From: Rebecca billardiae RCC1528
Lineage: Eukaryota > Haptophyta
Assembly (NCBI GenBank): GCA_965240325.2
Contig: OZ251223.1
Location: 4,030,001 to 4,094,000 of the forward strand
Direction: 5' to 3'
DNA: 64,000 bases
A program made the position numbers and the translations under genes. The notes under the pieces are model-generated. The model did not search any database. It saw nothing but the letters and a program-made list of their open reading frames with translations, and was not told the origin of the DNA. Every line of letters starts with the position of its first letter. Position 1 is the stretch's first letter. Of the stretch, positions 11,588 to 21,446 are shown in pieces.

Positions 11588-13824
11588 TCACGCCTGCTGC
11601 GCAGCTGGGAACACCTCGGTTGTCTCGACCTCGCGCTCGGCGGGACGCTCGACCTTGTACTTGAAGGCGATGGTGTGCTTCGCGGACGGCTGCAGCTCGA
11701 GCATCCACACCAGGTTGTTGGTGACCCGATTCTGCACGATCGCGACGACGGCGGCTCCGGTGCCGCCGCCGCTGGGCGTGTCGCGCTGCTGCGACCCCGA
11801 TGCACCATCGCCAGCCTGAGTGTCCACGGCTGCGCCTGCCACGTCCGAGTGGCGGATCTCGCCGGCGGGCGGCTCGAGGGGGACCACCTTGATCTTGTCG
11901 TCGGACGCTCGCGGCAGGCACATGGCCACGTGCACGCGCGCCGGCCGGCCGGCGCGCGTGTTGGTGAGCACGACTGCGCGCTCGGTGACGGAGGTGCGCG
12001 TCGCGGAGCGGAAGAGGCCGCCCTCGCCGTGCGTCGCGTCGCGCGTGATCGCCGGGCGGCACTCCACTTTGAGGGACGGGTCGGGGCCGAGGAAGAGCAC
12101 GAACGTCTCGCCAGGCATGGTATGGGGCATCGAGGACTTGCAGATGAACGAGCCGTCGACGAACACTGAGCAATTGGCCGACTGCGGCCAGCGCGCCGCG
12201 TCGCGGCGCCGCGTGGGGTCGGGGTGGGCGCGCGCTGAGCGCGCGCCGCCGGGTGCGAGCGCGGGCGTGCGGCGGAGCGCATTCGCCACGCACCTTGAGC
12301 AGCGGGTACTGCGACGTGTTCGCCACGCGCGCCTGCAGGTAGGCGCGCGCCTCAAGCGCGGGCGCCGCGAAGTGGTGCACCGTCGGCTGCAGCTCGGCGA
12401 TGCCAACCGTCACCTTGTGCGCCGCGCCGTCTGAGAGCACGCTCGTCTGGTGCGCTATCTCAAAGCGCGCGGCGCCGGCGTGGCCGCTGCCGTCGGCCAC
12501 CGCGCTCCTCGCCTCGGCGATGGGCGCGGGCGGAGGCGCGGGGAGCGCGCCTTCGGCCTCGTCCTCCTCGTCGCCCATCAGGCACGCGTTTGAGAAGCCC
12601 GCCACGCCGCCGGGCGGGCCCTCCATGCACGCCTGCGCAGGCATCTCACTCTGACAGCGGTCAGTGGGCGCGGACCGCATCGAGAGCAGGGCGCGCCCTC
12701 CGCGCTGCGCGCGCGGGAGCGGCATTGGCTTGCTCTTCCAGCCGAGCACCATCGTCGGCAGCGTGGGCGGCTGGCCGCCCGTGGCGGGCTGTGCCGTGGA
12801 GAGCGCGAGGCGCGTGTCCTTCCAGTCCTCGCCCGTGCAGTTGGTCACCATGCTGATGGTGTGATGGGTGGGGGTGCGCGCGTGCCGCGTGCGCGTGCCG
12901 CGTGCGTGTGACAGCGGCGTGGGTGCGGGCGCACGCGCGCGGATGAGCGAGCGCGGGGCGAAGGTGAGCGCGCAGGCTGCGGCGGCGGGCGCGCGCGCAC
13001 CCATAGTAGCTGAGCTGCAGCCCGAGCGCGCGCCCGCCCCCCTCCAGGTCCGCGCGCGCGTCGTACGAGGGCTCCCAGCTCGCGCCCTGCACCATGTAGG
13101 TCACGCGCAGGCAGACGGGAGCGGGCGGCGCTGGCTTGGCCGGGCCGCCGGGCGGCGGGGTGTCGAGGGCAAGGCGCACGCGCACGGTCTGCGAGCGCCG
13201 CTTCGGCGGCGCGCGCAGCCGGCCCAGCTGCTGCTCCAGCGCGCGAATCTCGCCATCCAGATCGGCCTTCTGCTCAGACAGCTGCGCGCTCGTCTCGTCA
13301 ATCGACGCGGCGCGCGCCGCGTAGAACTCGAGCACCTTCTGCATCGAGGAAGGATCGATCGGCGCCGTGGCGGCGGCAGAGGTGGTGCTGGGGCCTGCCG
13401 GTGGCTGCGAGGCCGAGGTCTCGGCGTACTTGACGAGAAGCTCGCGCTCGACGCGCGAGCGCGCGAGCGCGGCCTCCACCGCTGCGCGCGCCTTGCGCTT
13501 GGCCTTGAGCTCGGAGTCGAGCTTCGTGCGCTCTCGCGCCGTGCCGGCCGTGTCGACATCATCCGCATCGAACGAGACGTCCGTACCCACCTCGAGGATC
13601 GTGGCCGGACCAGTCCCCTTCACGCGCACCGAGTCGGCGTCCATCCTCGACGAGACGCTCGTGATGAGCACTCTGCACAGGTCGGCCGCACCCGTGGTCG
13701 CCGGGTCGAGATCGACGCGTCGGGTCACTTCGGCGCGATCGGCGTAAACGACCACCTGCTCGATGTCGCATTCGGCCACGGCGAACTTGCACTCGCATGC
13801 GTCCGCGCCCTGCTCGTCGGACAT
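11588..13824 (-). CDS. DUF4139/DUF4140 (mucoidy-inhibitor-A-like) protein
   Basis: Members of this family are found in bacteria (MuiA) and scattered eukaryotes, with no established biochemical role in eukaryotes. Exons on the minus strand are 13824-13001, 12852-12294 and 12181-11588. Every junction closes in frame, giving 658 residues. The N-terminal DUF4140-like part shows 'VVVYADRAEVTRRVDLD' and a charged coiled coil (about residues 95-225). The DUF4139 part shows 'LRVTYMVQGASWEPSYDARAD', 'VTNCTGEDWKDTRLALSTAQP', 'FEIAHQTSVLSDGAAHKVTV', 'NCSVFVDGSFI' and the C-terminal 'YKVERPAEREVE'. These are the expected beta-rich family landmarks in the expected order. Start is the first ATG (13824). 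An acidic and proline-rich insertion lies in exon 2. Family assignment is secure; function is unknown. Confidence 0.88.
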
Positions 13825-14452
13825 GCCGGCCAGACGGACGGCGGGGGGCGGGCGGCACACGGAGTCACGGACGGGTCCTAAATTCCTGGGCGGGTCCCGG
13901 TCGGCACCGAGCGGTTTGTCACTCCACAGTTGAGCTGTGTAAGACTGTGAGTCTCTTCTTAGTTAACTGTACAATAGTCCATCCGGTACCTCTGCCGAGT
14001 CTGCCGCTCTGCGGCTCCGCTGGCTGGGCAACCCTGCCACTGTGTGACTGTGGCCGTGGGACGGGAGGGCTTCCAAGCCCGCCAGCCAAGCTTCCGTCAG
14101 AGTCCGTAGGCTCGTCACTCATCACTCTGCTAGGAATACTGTAAGTGTCTGCCTGCAGTCCGTCAAGACAGCATCCGTCAAGGCATCATCAAGGGACGAA
14201 GGGTTTTAAAGTCGCCAGCGGGTGACCTCCTCGACGACTCGACTCGACGCAGCCCGCACGGCACGGACTGCCGACCGCACCCGCCGCCAGGGACCATTGG
14301 TAGTGCGGGTGCATCCAGGACACTGTCGTAGCCCCGGCATCCCGAGGCATCCTCGTGGAGAGTCAGGTCCGCCGACGTCCGCGATGATAGCGGACTGTCA
14401 CGTGTGGAAGCGCACGCCGTCGGCTCGGCGGTCAGAGCGCGGACGGCAGACG
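13825..14452. other. Intergenic spacer upstream of the DUF4139 gene
   Basis: This 628-bp stretch lies between two minus-strand genes and should contain the promoter of the DUF4139 gene. No TATA box or other recognisable element was found. Confidence 0.4.
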
Positions 14453-15438
14453 TCAGTATCGGCGGTGAAGTGTGACGCCGTCTTTGGTGATGGTGGACTT
14501 GCGCGCGAAGGATTGCTGCCCACCAGGGCCGCGATTCATGCCGGGGAAGATGGTCGTGAGGCCAAGGGGCATGATGTTCTGCTGCGGCTTAAAGATGGAC
14601 ATGGCCTGCGCATCTGTTTGCGCAGCGCGGTGCGCGCCGTCGGCCGGGACTGGCACTCGCAGCCCCTCGCGCTCATCGCCGTCTCGTGCCTCGGCCTCGG
14701 CCTGTGCGCCGTCCGAGTCGTGCGCCGCGTGCGCGTCGCCAGCCATGTCCTGGCCCTCGCCGGCTCGCATCAGCGCCTCCTGCCTGGCGGCCCACATCTC
14801 CTCGTCCGAGGCGTCAGGAGGCAGAGCGCCCGGGCCCAGCGCTGGCCTCTCTGCAGCCTGCACGGGCAGGCTGGGCACGTGCAGGTGCTGCGAGCCGGGC
14901 TGCTGCCGCTGCTGCTGCATGTTGACGTAGCCCCATGGACGGTCCATGTCCTCCGGCGTGAGGTGCATCCCACCGCGCGCAGACTCGCCCGGCGGCGCCG
15001 CTGTGGAGGACGCGGACGCAGGGTGCGCGGCACGTGTCAAAAGTGCGGCGGGCGGGCTGGGCGTGGGCGCGGCGGATGCGCGCGCGTACGTCTGCCCCTG
15101 GGTGGCTCTGGCGGCCCACCGTAGATGAGATCTTTCGCCGATTCGCGCCCAGGTAACGAGTTGTTGCTCTTCACAATCCTGTAGTCCGGCCGATCGTACG
15201 ACAGCCGTGGAATGGCACGCGGCGGCGGGTCGCCAAGGTTCAGCCCGCTGGACTTCCCCGCCGTTCGAGAAAAGTCGACGGGCGCCGGGGGCGGACGCGG
15301 GGGTCCGTAGATTGCGAGGGATGGCGGTCCACCCGGCAGCGGCGCGTGCGCGCCGAAGGCGAGAGGGTTGTCCCGCGAGGTGGAGAGGGCACTCCCGGCG
15401 GGCAGGCCGTTTGGGCCGCCTGTCGTGGCCCACGCCAT
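14453..15438 (-). CDS. Proline/glutamine-rich hypothetical protein
   Basis: I do not recognise this protein. Two exons, 15438-15120 and 15000-14453, join in phase 1 to give 288 residues. Residues 1-106 are rich in Pro, Gly and Ser ('AIYGPPRPPPAP') and include a charged 'YDRPDYRIVKSNNSLPG' stretch. Exon 2 has a Gln-rich run ('MQQQRQQPGSQ'), an acidic/Ala section, and a well-formed C-terminus, 'IFKPQQNIMPLGLTTIFPG', followed by Gly/Lys-rich sequence to 'HRRY'. No signal peptide, TM segment or catalytic motif is visible. The gene starts 104 bp from the divergent zinc-finger gene. It is probably a largely disordered protein. The in-frame splice and the divergent promoter support it as real. Confidence 0.6.
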
Positions 15439-15542
15439 CGTTGCTCAGGGTCGAAGACAGGTGCGCGCGTGGTGAAACCGCCCACTTCGACCCTCCTGCC
15501 CTCCACAGCGTCCGGGCAAGCCGGCAAGCTGGTCGAGCGACG
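15439..15542. promoter_or_regulatory. Compact bidirectional promoter region
   Basis: Only 104 bp separate the two divergent start codons, so both 5' UTRs and promoters must overlap. No core element is recognisable. Confidence 0.4.
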
Positions 15543-17333
15543 ATGGCGGAGCCCGCCGAGGGCTCGCCCGGCGAGTCGCTTGGAAGCCACTGCGCTCGGA
15601 AGCCGCTGCGCTCGCTCGCATTGCGGCGCGAGAAGCGCAAGCTCTCGTGGGGTCCAGTCTTGCAGGCGATCCCACACAATGACGCGCACCGGGGCGAGGC
15701 CGACTCCGTCGAGCTCAGCGGTGCGACGCCATCCCAACCGCACGCTGAGGCGCACGGCGCGGCCGAGCCGGTGGCTGCGGCCGCGAAGGGCAGCCTCGAG
15801 GACGACGATCGACTACGCGAGCTTGCGAATGATGCGCCGCGCGAGAGCGTATCCGCGCCTTACGCCGGGTCACACGCGCTTGCGGCAGCAGCGGCGCTCA
15901 GCCCGCAGCGCGTGGAGGCTGCGGCCGCAGCCGCAGCCCGCAGCCCGGCTGCCCTCCCGGCCGAGAGCCAGCCGGCCAGCTGCCCCATCTGTGACGCAGA
16001 CCTGAGCGCGCTCGACACGCAGGCGCGGCTGGCGCACGCGAACACGTGCGCTGACGCGTGCGCCTCCCCCCGCTCGGCCGAGCGGGGCTGGCGCTGCCCG
16101 GTGTGCGCCGAGCCTCTCGGCCCACTCAGCGCGGCCGAGCGCAACACGCACGTCCTCGCGTGCGTGGGCGCGGACGGCGCGGAGGCGGCGCGGGAGGACG
16201 AGGACGCTGACTTTGCGCGCGAGGCCGCGAGGCCGGCCCGCGCGCACGCCGAGCAGTACCGCTGCGAGCTCTGCGGGCGCGACCTGACGCTCCTCCCGGC
16301 CTCACGGCGCAACGCCCATGTGAACGGATGCCTTGAGAGGGCTGAGGCGCGCGGCCGGCGTGGCGGCGGCGCGGCGGGCCGCGGGCGCGGGCGCGGGCGT
16401 GAACGCGACGCGGGGCTCTCCCGGGCCGCGCCGGTGCGCGACCAGCCGGCGCTCCTGGCGCTGGCCACCGGCACCGACGGCCGCCCGCTCCCGCTGCCGA
16501 GCGCGCACGTGTGCGTGCTGTGCGGCAGCACCGTCTCACTCCCGCAGGGCGGCGGGCGCAAGCAGCTGCGGCTGCACTACCGTGTGTGCGCCAAGGCGCT
16601 CGAGCTGACGGACGAGCGCGTGCGCGACATCTGCGTGCGCGCGCGGCCGCAGCGTGCGCGCGGAGGCTCGCACGACGCGCCCTGCCGAGCGCCGGTCGCG
16701 CGGGTGGCCCTCGCTGCCGAGCGGCTGGCCGCCCGTGCGGCGTGCGCGCCAGCGCAGGTGGATGCGAGGGCGCCGCCCGGCCGGTGGCCTCGGCTGTGGC
16801 GCGCGGCGAGCGCGGCGGTGGCGACAGATGACGACGACGCCGTGCCCGCTGGGCTCTGCCTACCGCGCACAGTGGATCCCGACAGCCTCGCTGCCACGCC
16901 CCCTGCCACGGCAGCGCCCGTACCCGAGGCCCTGTCCCCACGCCTGTGCGCCGACACCGCCGATGCGGCGCCGACCGAGCCATCGGGGCGAGCACCCTTC
17001 ACCGACTCGTGCGCCAGGCGATGGGCCGCTGCGACTGAAGGCGACGTGGACGGCGAGGACGAGATCGCTCGCCCAGCGGACGGCTCGCCGGAAGGTTCCC
17101 GCGTGCAGCGCCTGCGAGCGCACGGCCAGCTGTCGGATCTCACTCAGAATCTCAGCGGCAGCGACTCCGCTTCCGAGTCCGATGATTGGTGGCAGCGCCG
17201 AGCGCGACTGGACGACGGGGAAGGCTGTGCAGCAGCAGCGCCGGCGGACGAGATGTGTGCTGACGACGACTCGTCAGACGACGATGCCCTCGACACTCTG
17301 TTGCGAATGATGACGCAGGATTGCAGTCACTGA
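15543..17333 (+). CDS. Tandem UBZ4-like C2HC zinc-finger protein (SLX4-like?)
   Basis: An intronless frame of 596 residues from the ATG at 15543. It has four zinc-finger candidates: residues 147-169 (CPIC...HANTC), 185-207 (CPVC...HVLAC), 241-263 (CELC...HVNGC) and 324-349 (CVLC...HYRVC). The spacing CxxC-x(n)-H-xxx-C, preceded by 'RRNAHV'-type residues, matches UBZ4/Rad18-type ubiquitin-binding fingers. These occur in SLX4, FAN1, SNM1A and RAD18, all DNA-repair factors. SLX4-type scaffolds carry tandem UBZ4 fingers, which makes that the best analogy, but no SLX1-binding C-terminal domain, BTB domain or nuclease motif is visible. The remainder is low complexity, with an acidic C-terminus. A nuclear ubiquitin-binding repair scaffold is inferred. 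Confidence 0.65.
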   Translation: MAEPAEGSPGESLGSHCARKPLRSLALRREKRKLSWGPVLQAIPHNDAHRGEADSVELSGATPSQPHAEAHGAAEPVAAAAKGSLEDDDRLRELANDAPRESVSAPYAGSHALAAAAALSPQRVEAAAAAAARSPAALPAESQPASCPICDADLSALDTQARLAHANTCADACASPRSAERGWRCPVCAEPLGPLSAAERNTHVLACVGADGAEAAREDEDADFAREAARPARAHAEQYRCELCGRDLTLLPASRRNAHVNGCLERAEARGRRGGGAAGRGRGRGRERDAGLSRAAPVRDQPALLALATGTDGRPLPLPSAHVCVLCGSTVSLPQGGGRKQLRLHYRVCAKALELTDERVRDICVRARPQRARGGSHDAPCRAPVARVALAAERLAARAACAPAQVDARAPPGRWPRLWRAASAAVATDDDDAVPAGLCLPRTVDPDSLAATPPATAAPVPEALSPRLCADTADAAPTEPSGRAPFTDSCARRWAAATEGDVDGEDEIARPADGSPEGSRVQRLRAHGQLSDLTQNLSGSDSASESDDWWQRRARLDDGEGCAAAAPADEMCADDDSSDDDALDTLLRMMTQDCSH

Positions 17334-18999
17334 TGTCCGGTGAGCGGTCCGGTGAATGGTGATGTCTGATGACTCCTAGTCCTGCCCCTGGATGCGGCGG
17401 ACACAGTCAGTACCGTGTCAGTAGTCACAGACCTGCTCAGCAATCAGCATCTCATAGATGATAGACTACTCTCCCGGAACTTGTCAGTTGTCTACCGCTT
17501 AAACTTAATAAAGTCATCCGCGTAGATATTTACTTGACAGCAAAATTAAACTCAGGAGAGTACTGAGAGTGAGAGTGAGACGCGCCTGACTGTATAAATT
17601 GAACTTCTGAATAACATCAATTAATTGCTGACGAAAAACAGTACGTTAGTAACCCGCCTACTAATAGTTTTACAATAATATAATAAAACTACGACACCGC
17701 ATCACTGGCATTAGCTACATCACCGTTAGTTATGAAATTAAATACGACGTGTCATAATTATTATACTACTTAGGATTTACTAACAGTCACTACTTAAGCT
17801 GACAGTACCGTGCTGCAGCAGCGTAGCCGATTCAGAGCCCGAGTCGGGCTGAGACTCAGATGGGGTGTAACTTGCCTGAGGCCAGTGCCGCAGTCAGTGC
17901 GGACAGCGCGGACTCCACCGGCACCGCCGGCGCCAGTCTGAGTGAGAGTCTGAGTCGGCGGCGGCGGGCCCCCCTGCGGGCCCGGCCCCGGCGCGGCCGC
18001 CACGCCCACCCGCCGCACCGCGCCGACCGCGCCGCGCCCGCGGCCAGCGCGGACTCTCCGCGCTGAGCCTGACTGAGTCCGCGACCCGTCCCCGGCCCGG
18101 GATCCGGGAATATCCGAATATCGACCATTTTATGCCATTTAAATGATTTATCGACCGTTAGGAATTATTAACTCAATTATTATAGGAGCCGAGTGAGCCC
18201 CGTGTCCGCGCCCGCGGTGACGGTGTGCCCTGCCCCTGGCAATTGTCACATCGTCGGAGCCTCAGCAGAGCAGCCCCTCTCTAGGCTCTAGCTGTGTATC
18301 ATCATTTAAGAAGCTGTGCAGACACTGCTGTCACGACTTGTCAGCTCGGCCGCGAAGAGATCAAGACAACTCAGAAGACAATCTGAGTCGTGCTCACAGA
18401 CAGAGTGTAATACCGCGATTGGCCGACGGTCACGCCTCACGGAGTCGGACACGGTCCAGTGGCGCCGTCGGATCGGCCGCCACGGATATCACATCACGTC
18501 GGCAGCACTCCTGCTCCCAGCTCCGAGGCGGGCCGCCGATTCCGGAAACCCTCGGCACAGACAGATGCCCTGCCCACTCGCATTGCCGCCATTGGCAGTC
18601 GCGCCCACCCGGGCCGCTGCACTGCAGAGTGCAGAGTCCGGAAGAGCAGGCTCACTGCTCAGTGCAGCGGCCGCGCGTACAGGCAAGAAGCGGTACACGC
18701 CGGCGGTTGCCGCATCGCGCAGCTGTCACGGGCACGTCTCCGGTCCCATGCCACTGACAGGCAGCTCAGGATCATGCCCTGCACCGCTGCTGGCGGCCCG
18801 GCCGAACAGCCATGCCCCGAGGACCGCACTGCGATCAATGCCGTGACCTGTATTGAAAAGTATTTGTGACAGGCTCGAGACGAGCAAGATGCCGTTGGGG
18901 ATGCTGCGCAGTGGCGGGTTGGGAATGCACGTGGCGCGCGAGGGCAGCGTCCTGGCGGTGTACGCCGCCCCTGCCAGCAGAGAGCGATCCGCGCGCATC
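17334..18999. other. Long intergenic spacer
   Basis: An AATAAA at 17507-17512 lies 175 bp past the zinc-finger stop and is a candidate poly(A) signal. The stretch ~17500-17800 is AT-rich, ~17870-18110 is GC-rich, and ~18110-18190 is AT-rich again. Small ORFs here show no recognisable features. Confidence 0.45.
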
Positions 19000-19161
19000 T
19001 TACTGCTGCTCCTCCTTGGCGAACGGATCGGGCAGCTCCTCACGAACGAGGAAGAACGTGATAATGCCCGCGCCGACGGTCCACCGCGCAACCGCAGCGG
19101 CCACCGACCCGTTCGAGTGCCCCGGCATGATCGGCCGCATCTTGTTCAGGAGGTTGAACAT
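19000..19161 (-). CDS. 53-residue single-pass membrane protein
   Basis: A short minus-strand frame from ATG 19161 to TAA at 19000. A basic, amphipathic N-terminus (MFNLLNKMRPIM) precedes a single hydrophobic segment (about residues 24-40, 'ARWTVGAGIITFFLV'). The tail is acidic and ends 'DPFAKEEQQ'. Size and layout resemble the small accessory subunits of mitochondrial respiratory complexes, for example the 6-7 kDa subunits of complex III. That is analogy of architecture only; I cannot name the family. The clean start and stop and the divergent pairing with eIF1 support a real gene. An upstream exon cannot be excluded. Confidence 0.55.
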   Translation of the reverse strand: MFNLLNKMRPIMPGHSNGSVAAAVARWTVGAGIITFFLVREELPDPFAKEEQQ

Positions 19162-19503
19162 GCTCGACCACGGGGGAGCAGCTGGCAGCCCGAGGAGCGC
19201 GTCGGGATGGGCACCTTACTGAGCGGCCCGAATGAGGAACCCCCGGACTCGAACTGCTGAGTGAACAAGACAGTGAGTGCTTCAACAACCGGACCTGTGT
19301 GGACAATCATCATATATGATTTGCTATTGACTTTTACCCATCACTTATACGTGTCAGCAACATCTTGATAGCAGCTCGTGGGCTTGATCATATGGGGTGG
19401 TTACCCGGCTTCGCAGCGCAGCGCTGTCAAGCAGCAGACGTGCTCGCCTCCCCCCCCAAAGCCAAGTCCAGGTCGCCCGCCGCGGTTCTCTTCTTGCGTG
19501 TGC
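19162..19503. promoter_or_regulatory. Divergent promoter region of small membrane protein/eIF1
   Basis: A 342-bp spacer between divergent starts with an AT-rich middle (~19300-19370). Nothing else is recognisable. Confidence 0.35.
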
Positions 19504-20062
19504 ATGAACATCGAGAACCTCGCGAACGCCGGCGGCTTCGGTGCGTCCGCCTGCATCGAGCTCACCCGATCAGCCCTCTCCCGCGCCCACCCTCCCCCGT
19601 GCTGCGTGCCTCATGCTCATGCGCGCGCCCGTGCCCTGAAATCGGCGCGCCTGCCCCTAACTGCAGATCCCTTTGAGAATGCCCACGACGAGGGCGACCA
19701 AACCAGCGACATTCACATCCGCGTGCAGCAGCGCAACGGCCGCAAGTGCATCACCACGGTCCAGGGCCTCGACGCGGCCCTTGATCTGAAGAAGGTTCTC
19801 AAGGTGATCAAGAAGGTGAACCACGCAGCGCCTCCATTAGCTGGCGCTGGCGCCGTGCTCGCGGGCACGCGCGCGTATGGGTGTGCTCACGCTGCGTCCG
19901 ACCGCGCGCGCGCAGGAGTACTGCTGCAATGGCAACATTCAGGAGGACGAGCAGATGGGGCAGGTGCTGCAGTTTCAGGGAGACCAGCGCCAGAACATTG
20001 GCAAGTTCCTCATCGAGAACCAGCTTGCGCCCAAGGAGAAGATTAAGACGCATGGCTTCTGA
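19504..20062 (+). CDS. EIF1: Translation initiation factor eIF1 (SUI1)
   Basis: eIF1 binds the 40S P-site region and enforces AUG selection during scanning. Exons are 19504-19540, 19667-19815 and 19916-20062, joining to 110 residues, the normal family length. Joined landmarks are 'DPFENAH' across the first junction, then 'DIHIRVQQRNGRKCITTVQG' and 'LKVIKK' joined to 'EYCCNGNI', followed by 'GQVLQFQGDQRQNIGKFL' and the C-terminal 'KIKTHGF'. The residues typical of SUI1 (QQRNGRK and LQGDQR-like) are present. Introns are 126 and 100 nt, with GTGCGT and GTGAAC donors and CAG acceptors. Intron 1 is a multiple of three and open, so a naive ORF reads through it. Confidence 0.96.
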
Positions 20063-21446
20063 GTCGCTGCTGCCCGGAACGGCTGGCTGGGCGACTGGGC
20101 AGGTGTTGCGTGGGAGCGCGGAGCAGGGCTCCGGCGGGCGTGGCATCCGGCTGCGCTCGCGCGCGCCCTGCCTCCGCTGTGCTGCAGCGAGCTGGGCGCC
20201 AGCCGCTACGGCGCGGGCCGAGACTGGCCCTGTTCCCAGGGCGTTCGGGCGATCCTGGCCCGCTGCAGGCACCATGGCCGGTGGGCGCAGATATCTCGGC
20301 TGGAGAGTAAGCAGATCCTCCAGACGGGGATGCCGTGACCGTAGCGAGCGTCGCGCCGCATCGAGCTTGGCCGTGTGCGTCGACCTAGAGCCTGTGTGGC
20401 TCCGCGGCCGCGGGTCGAGTCAGACGACGAGGTCAAGTCCCGCAAGGCCAAGGGCAAGTTGCGAGGCGGCATCCGGCGCATCCGCATGAGTCAGCTGTCA
20501 TCACTGTCAGAGTGGCGGATCCTATAACCTACTGGCTGGCGACCCGAGGCCGCCGGGGAGGCCGCGTGGTGCCGTGCTCGGTGCTGCCCGACTCTCCGAG
20601 ACCGACTCCGAGGCTCTCCGCCAGACGGACTGTGTGATGCCAGTGTCTCATCCGACTCATGTCTGACGGCGTCCGGCGGCCCGCCGCGGGGCCGGGCGCG
20701 GGCGCGGCCCGCTCAGGCCGCTGGCGCCGGCGGGCGCGATCCTCGGGATAGTGACTGCTAGTGTGACGGTATCGTGGCCTGCGCCGTACGGTCCCGTACT
20801 CCGGGCCCGGGCCCGGAACTCGGAACGGACGCGGGAACTGTCACTCCGCACTCGGCACCGTGTCAGTACGACTGTCACTCAGTTGATGACTGGCAGTACT
20901 CTTTCGTAAATACTGTCTACTACAATAATCGTACAATAAGTTCACTCGAGACTATGACGATGATCAAGTGACGCCGCGGGCCGCACGCCCCCCGGGCCCG
21001 GGCCCCGCGGCCCACCGCCTCGGCCACGGCACGTACGGCGCGGACCGGCCGGCCACGGCACGGGCACGCGGGCACCGGGCCCACGGCCGCACGGCCACGA
21101 GCACGCCGCGTGCACGGCCACGGTGGACATCTAACGGTGACGGAGCCGCCCCTGTAGTCGTACACCGTACACAGAGACGCGGTCCGGCGGACTGTAGATA
21201 GAGAGAGACAATGAGAGTATAGACCGGTCAGTGGCGGCAGTGCGCGGCCACTCAGCATCACTCTGCTCCGTCAGTCTGAGTTTACTAATTACTAACGGGC
21301 TAAGCGGTAAGCCGCACTACGATTCGTTATTTATATCGTTTTCGTTACATCGACGGTAGTTACACCGTCGGCGAGTGACTGTAACGGTTCTAAGAGTTGA
21401 TATACGCTAATCCGCGGACGATAGCAGTCCTAATTCGGACGTCACT
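20063..21446. other. Intergenic spacer, convergent 3' ends
   Basis: Mostly GC-rich to ~21200, with C/G-rich stretches around 20680-20860 and 20960-21130, then AT-richer. One frame (~20400-20500) reads 'SDDEVKSRKAKGKLRGG', which looks protein-like, but no start, upstream exon or homology can be supported. Confidence 0.4.

Noticed and set aside
20341-20510. Frame with 'SDDEVKSRKAKGKLRGG' downstream of eIF1
   Set aside because: Protein-like by eye, but no start codon, splice partner or family could be supported; may be a gene remnant.
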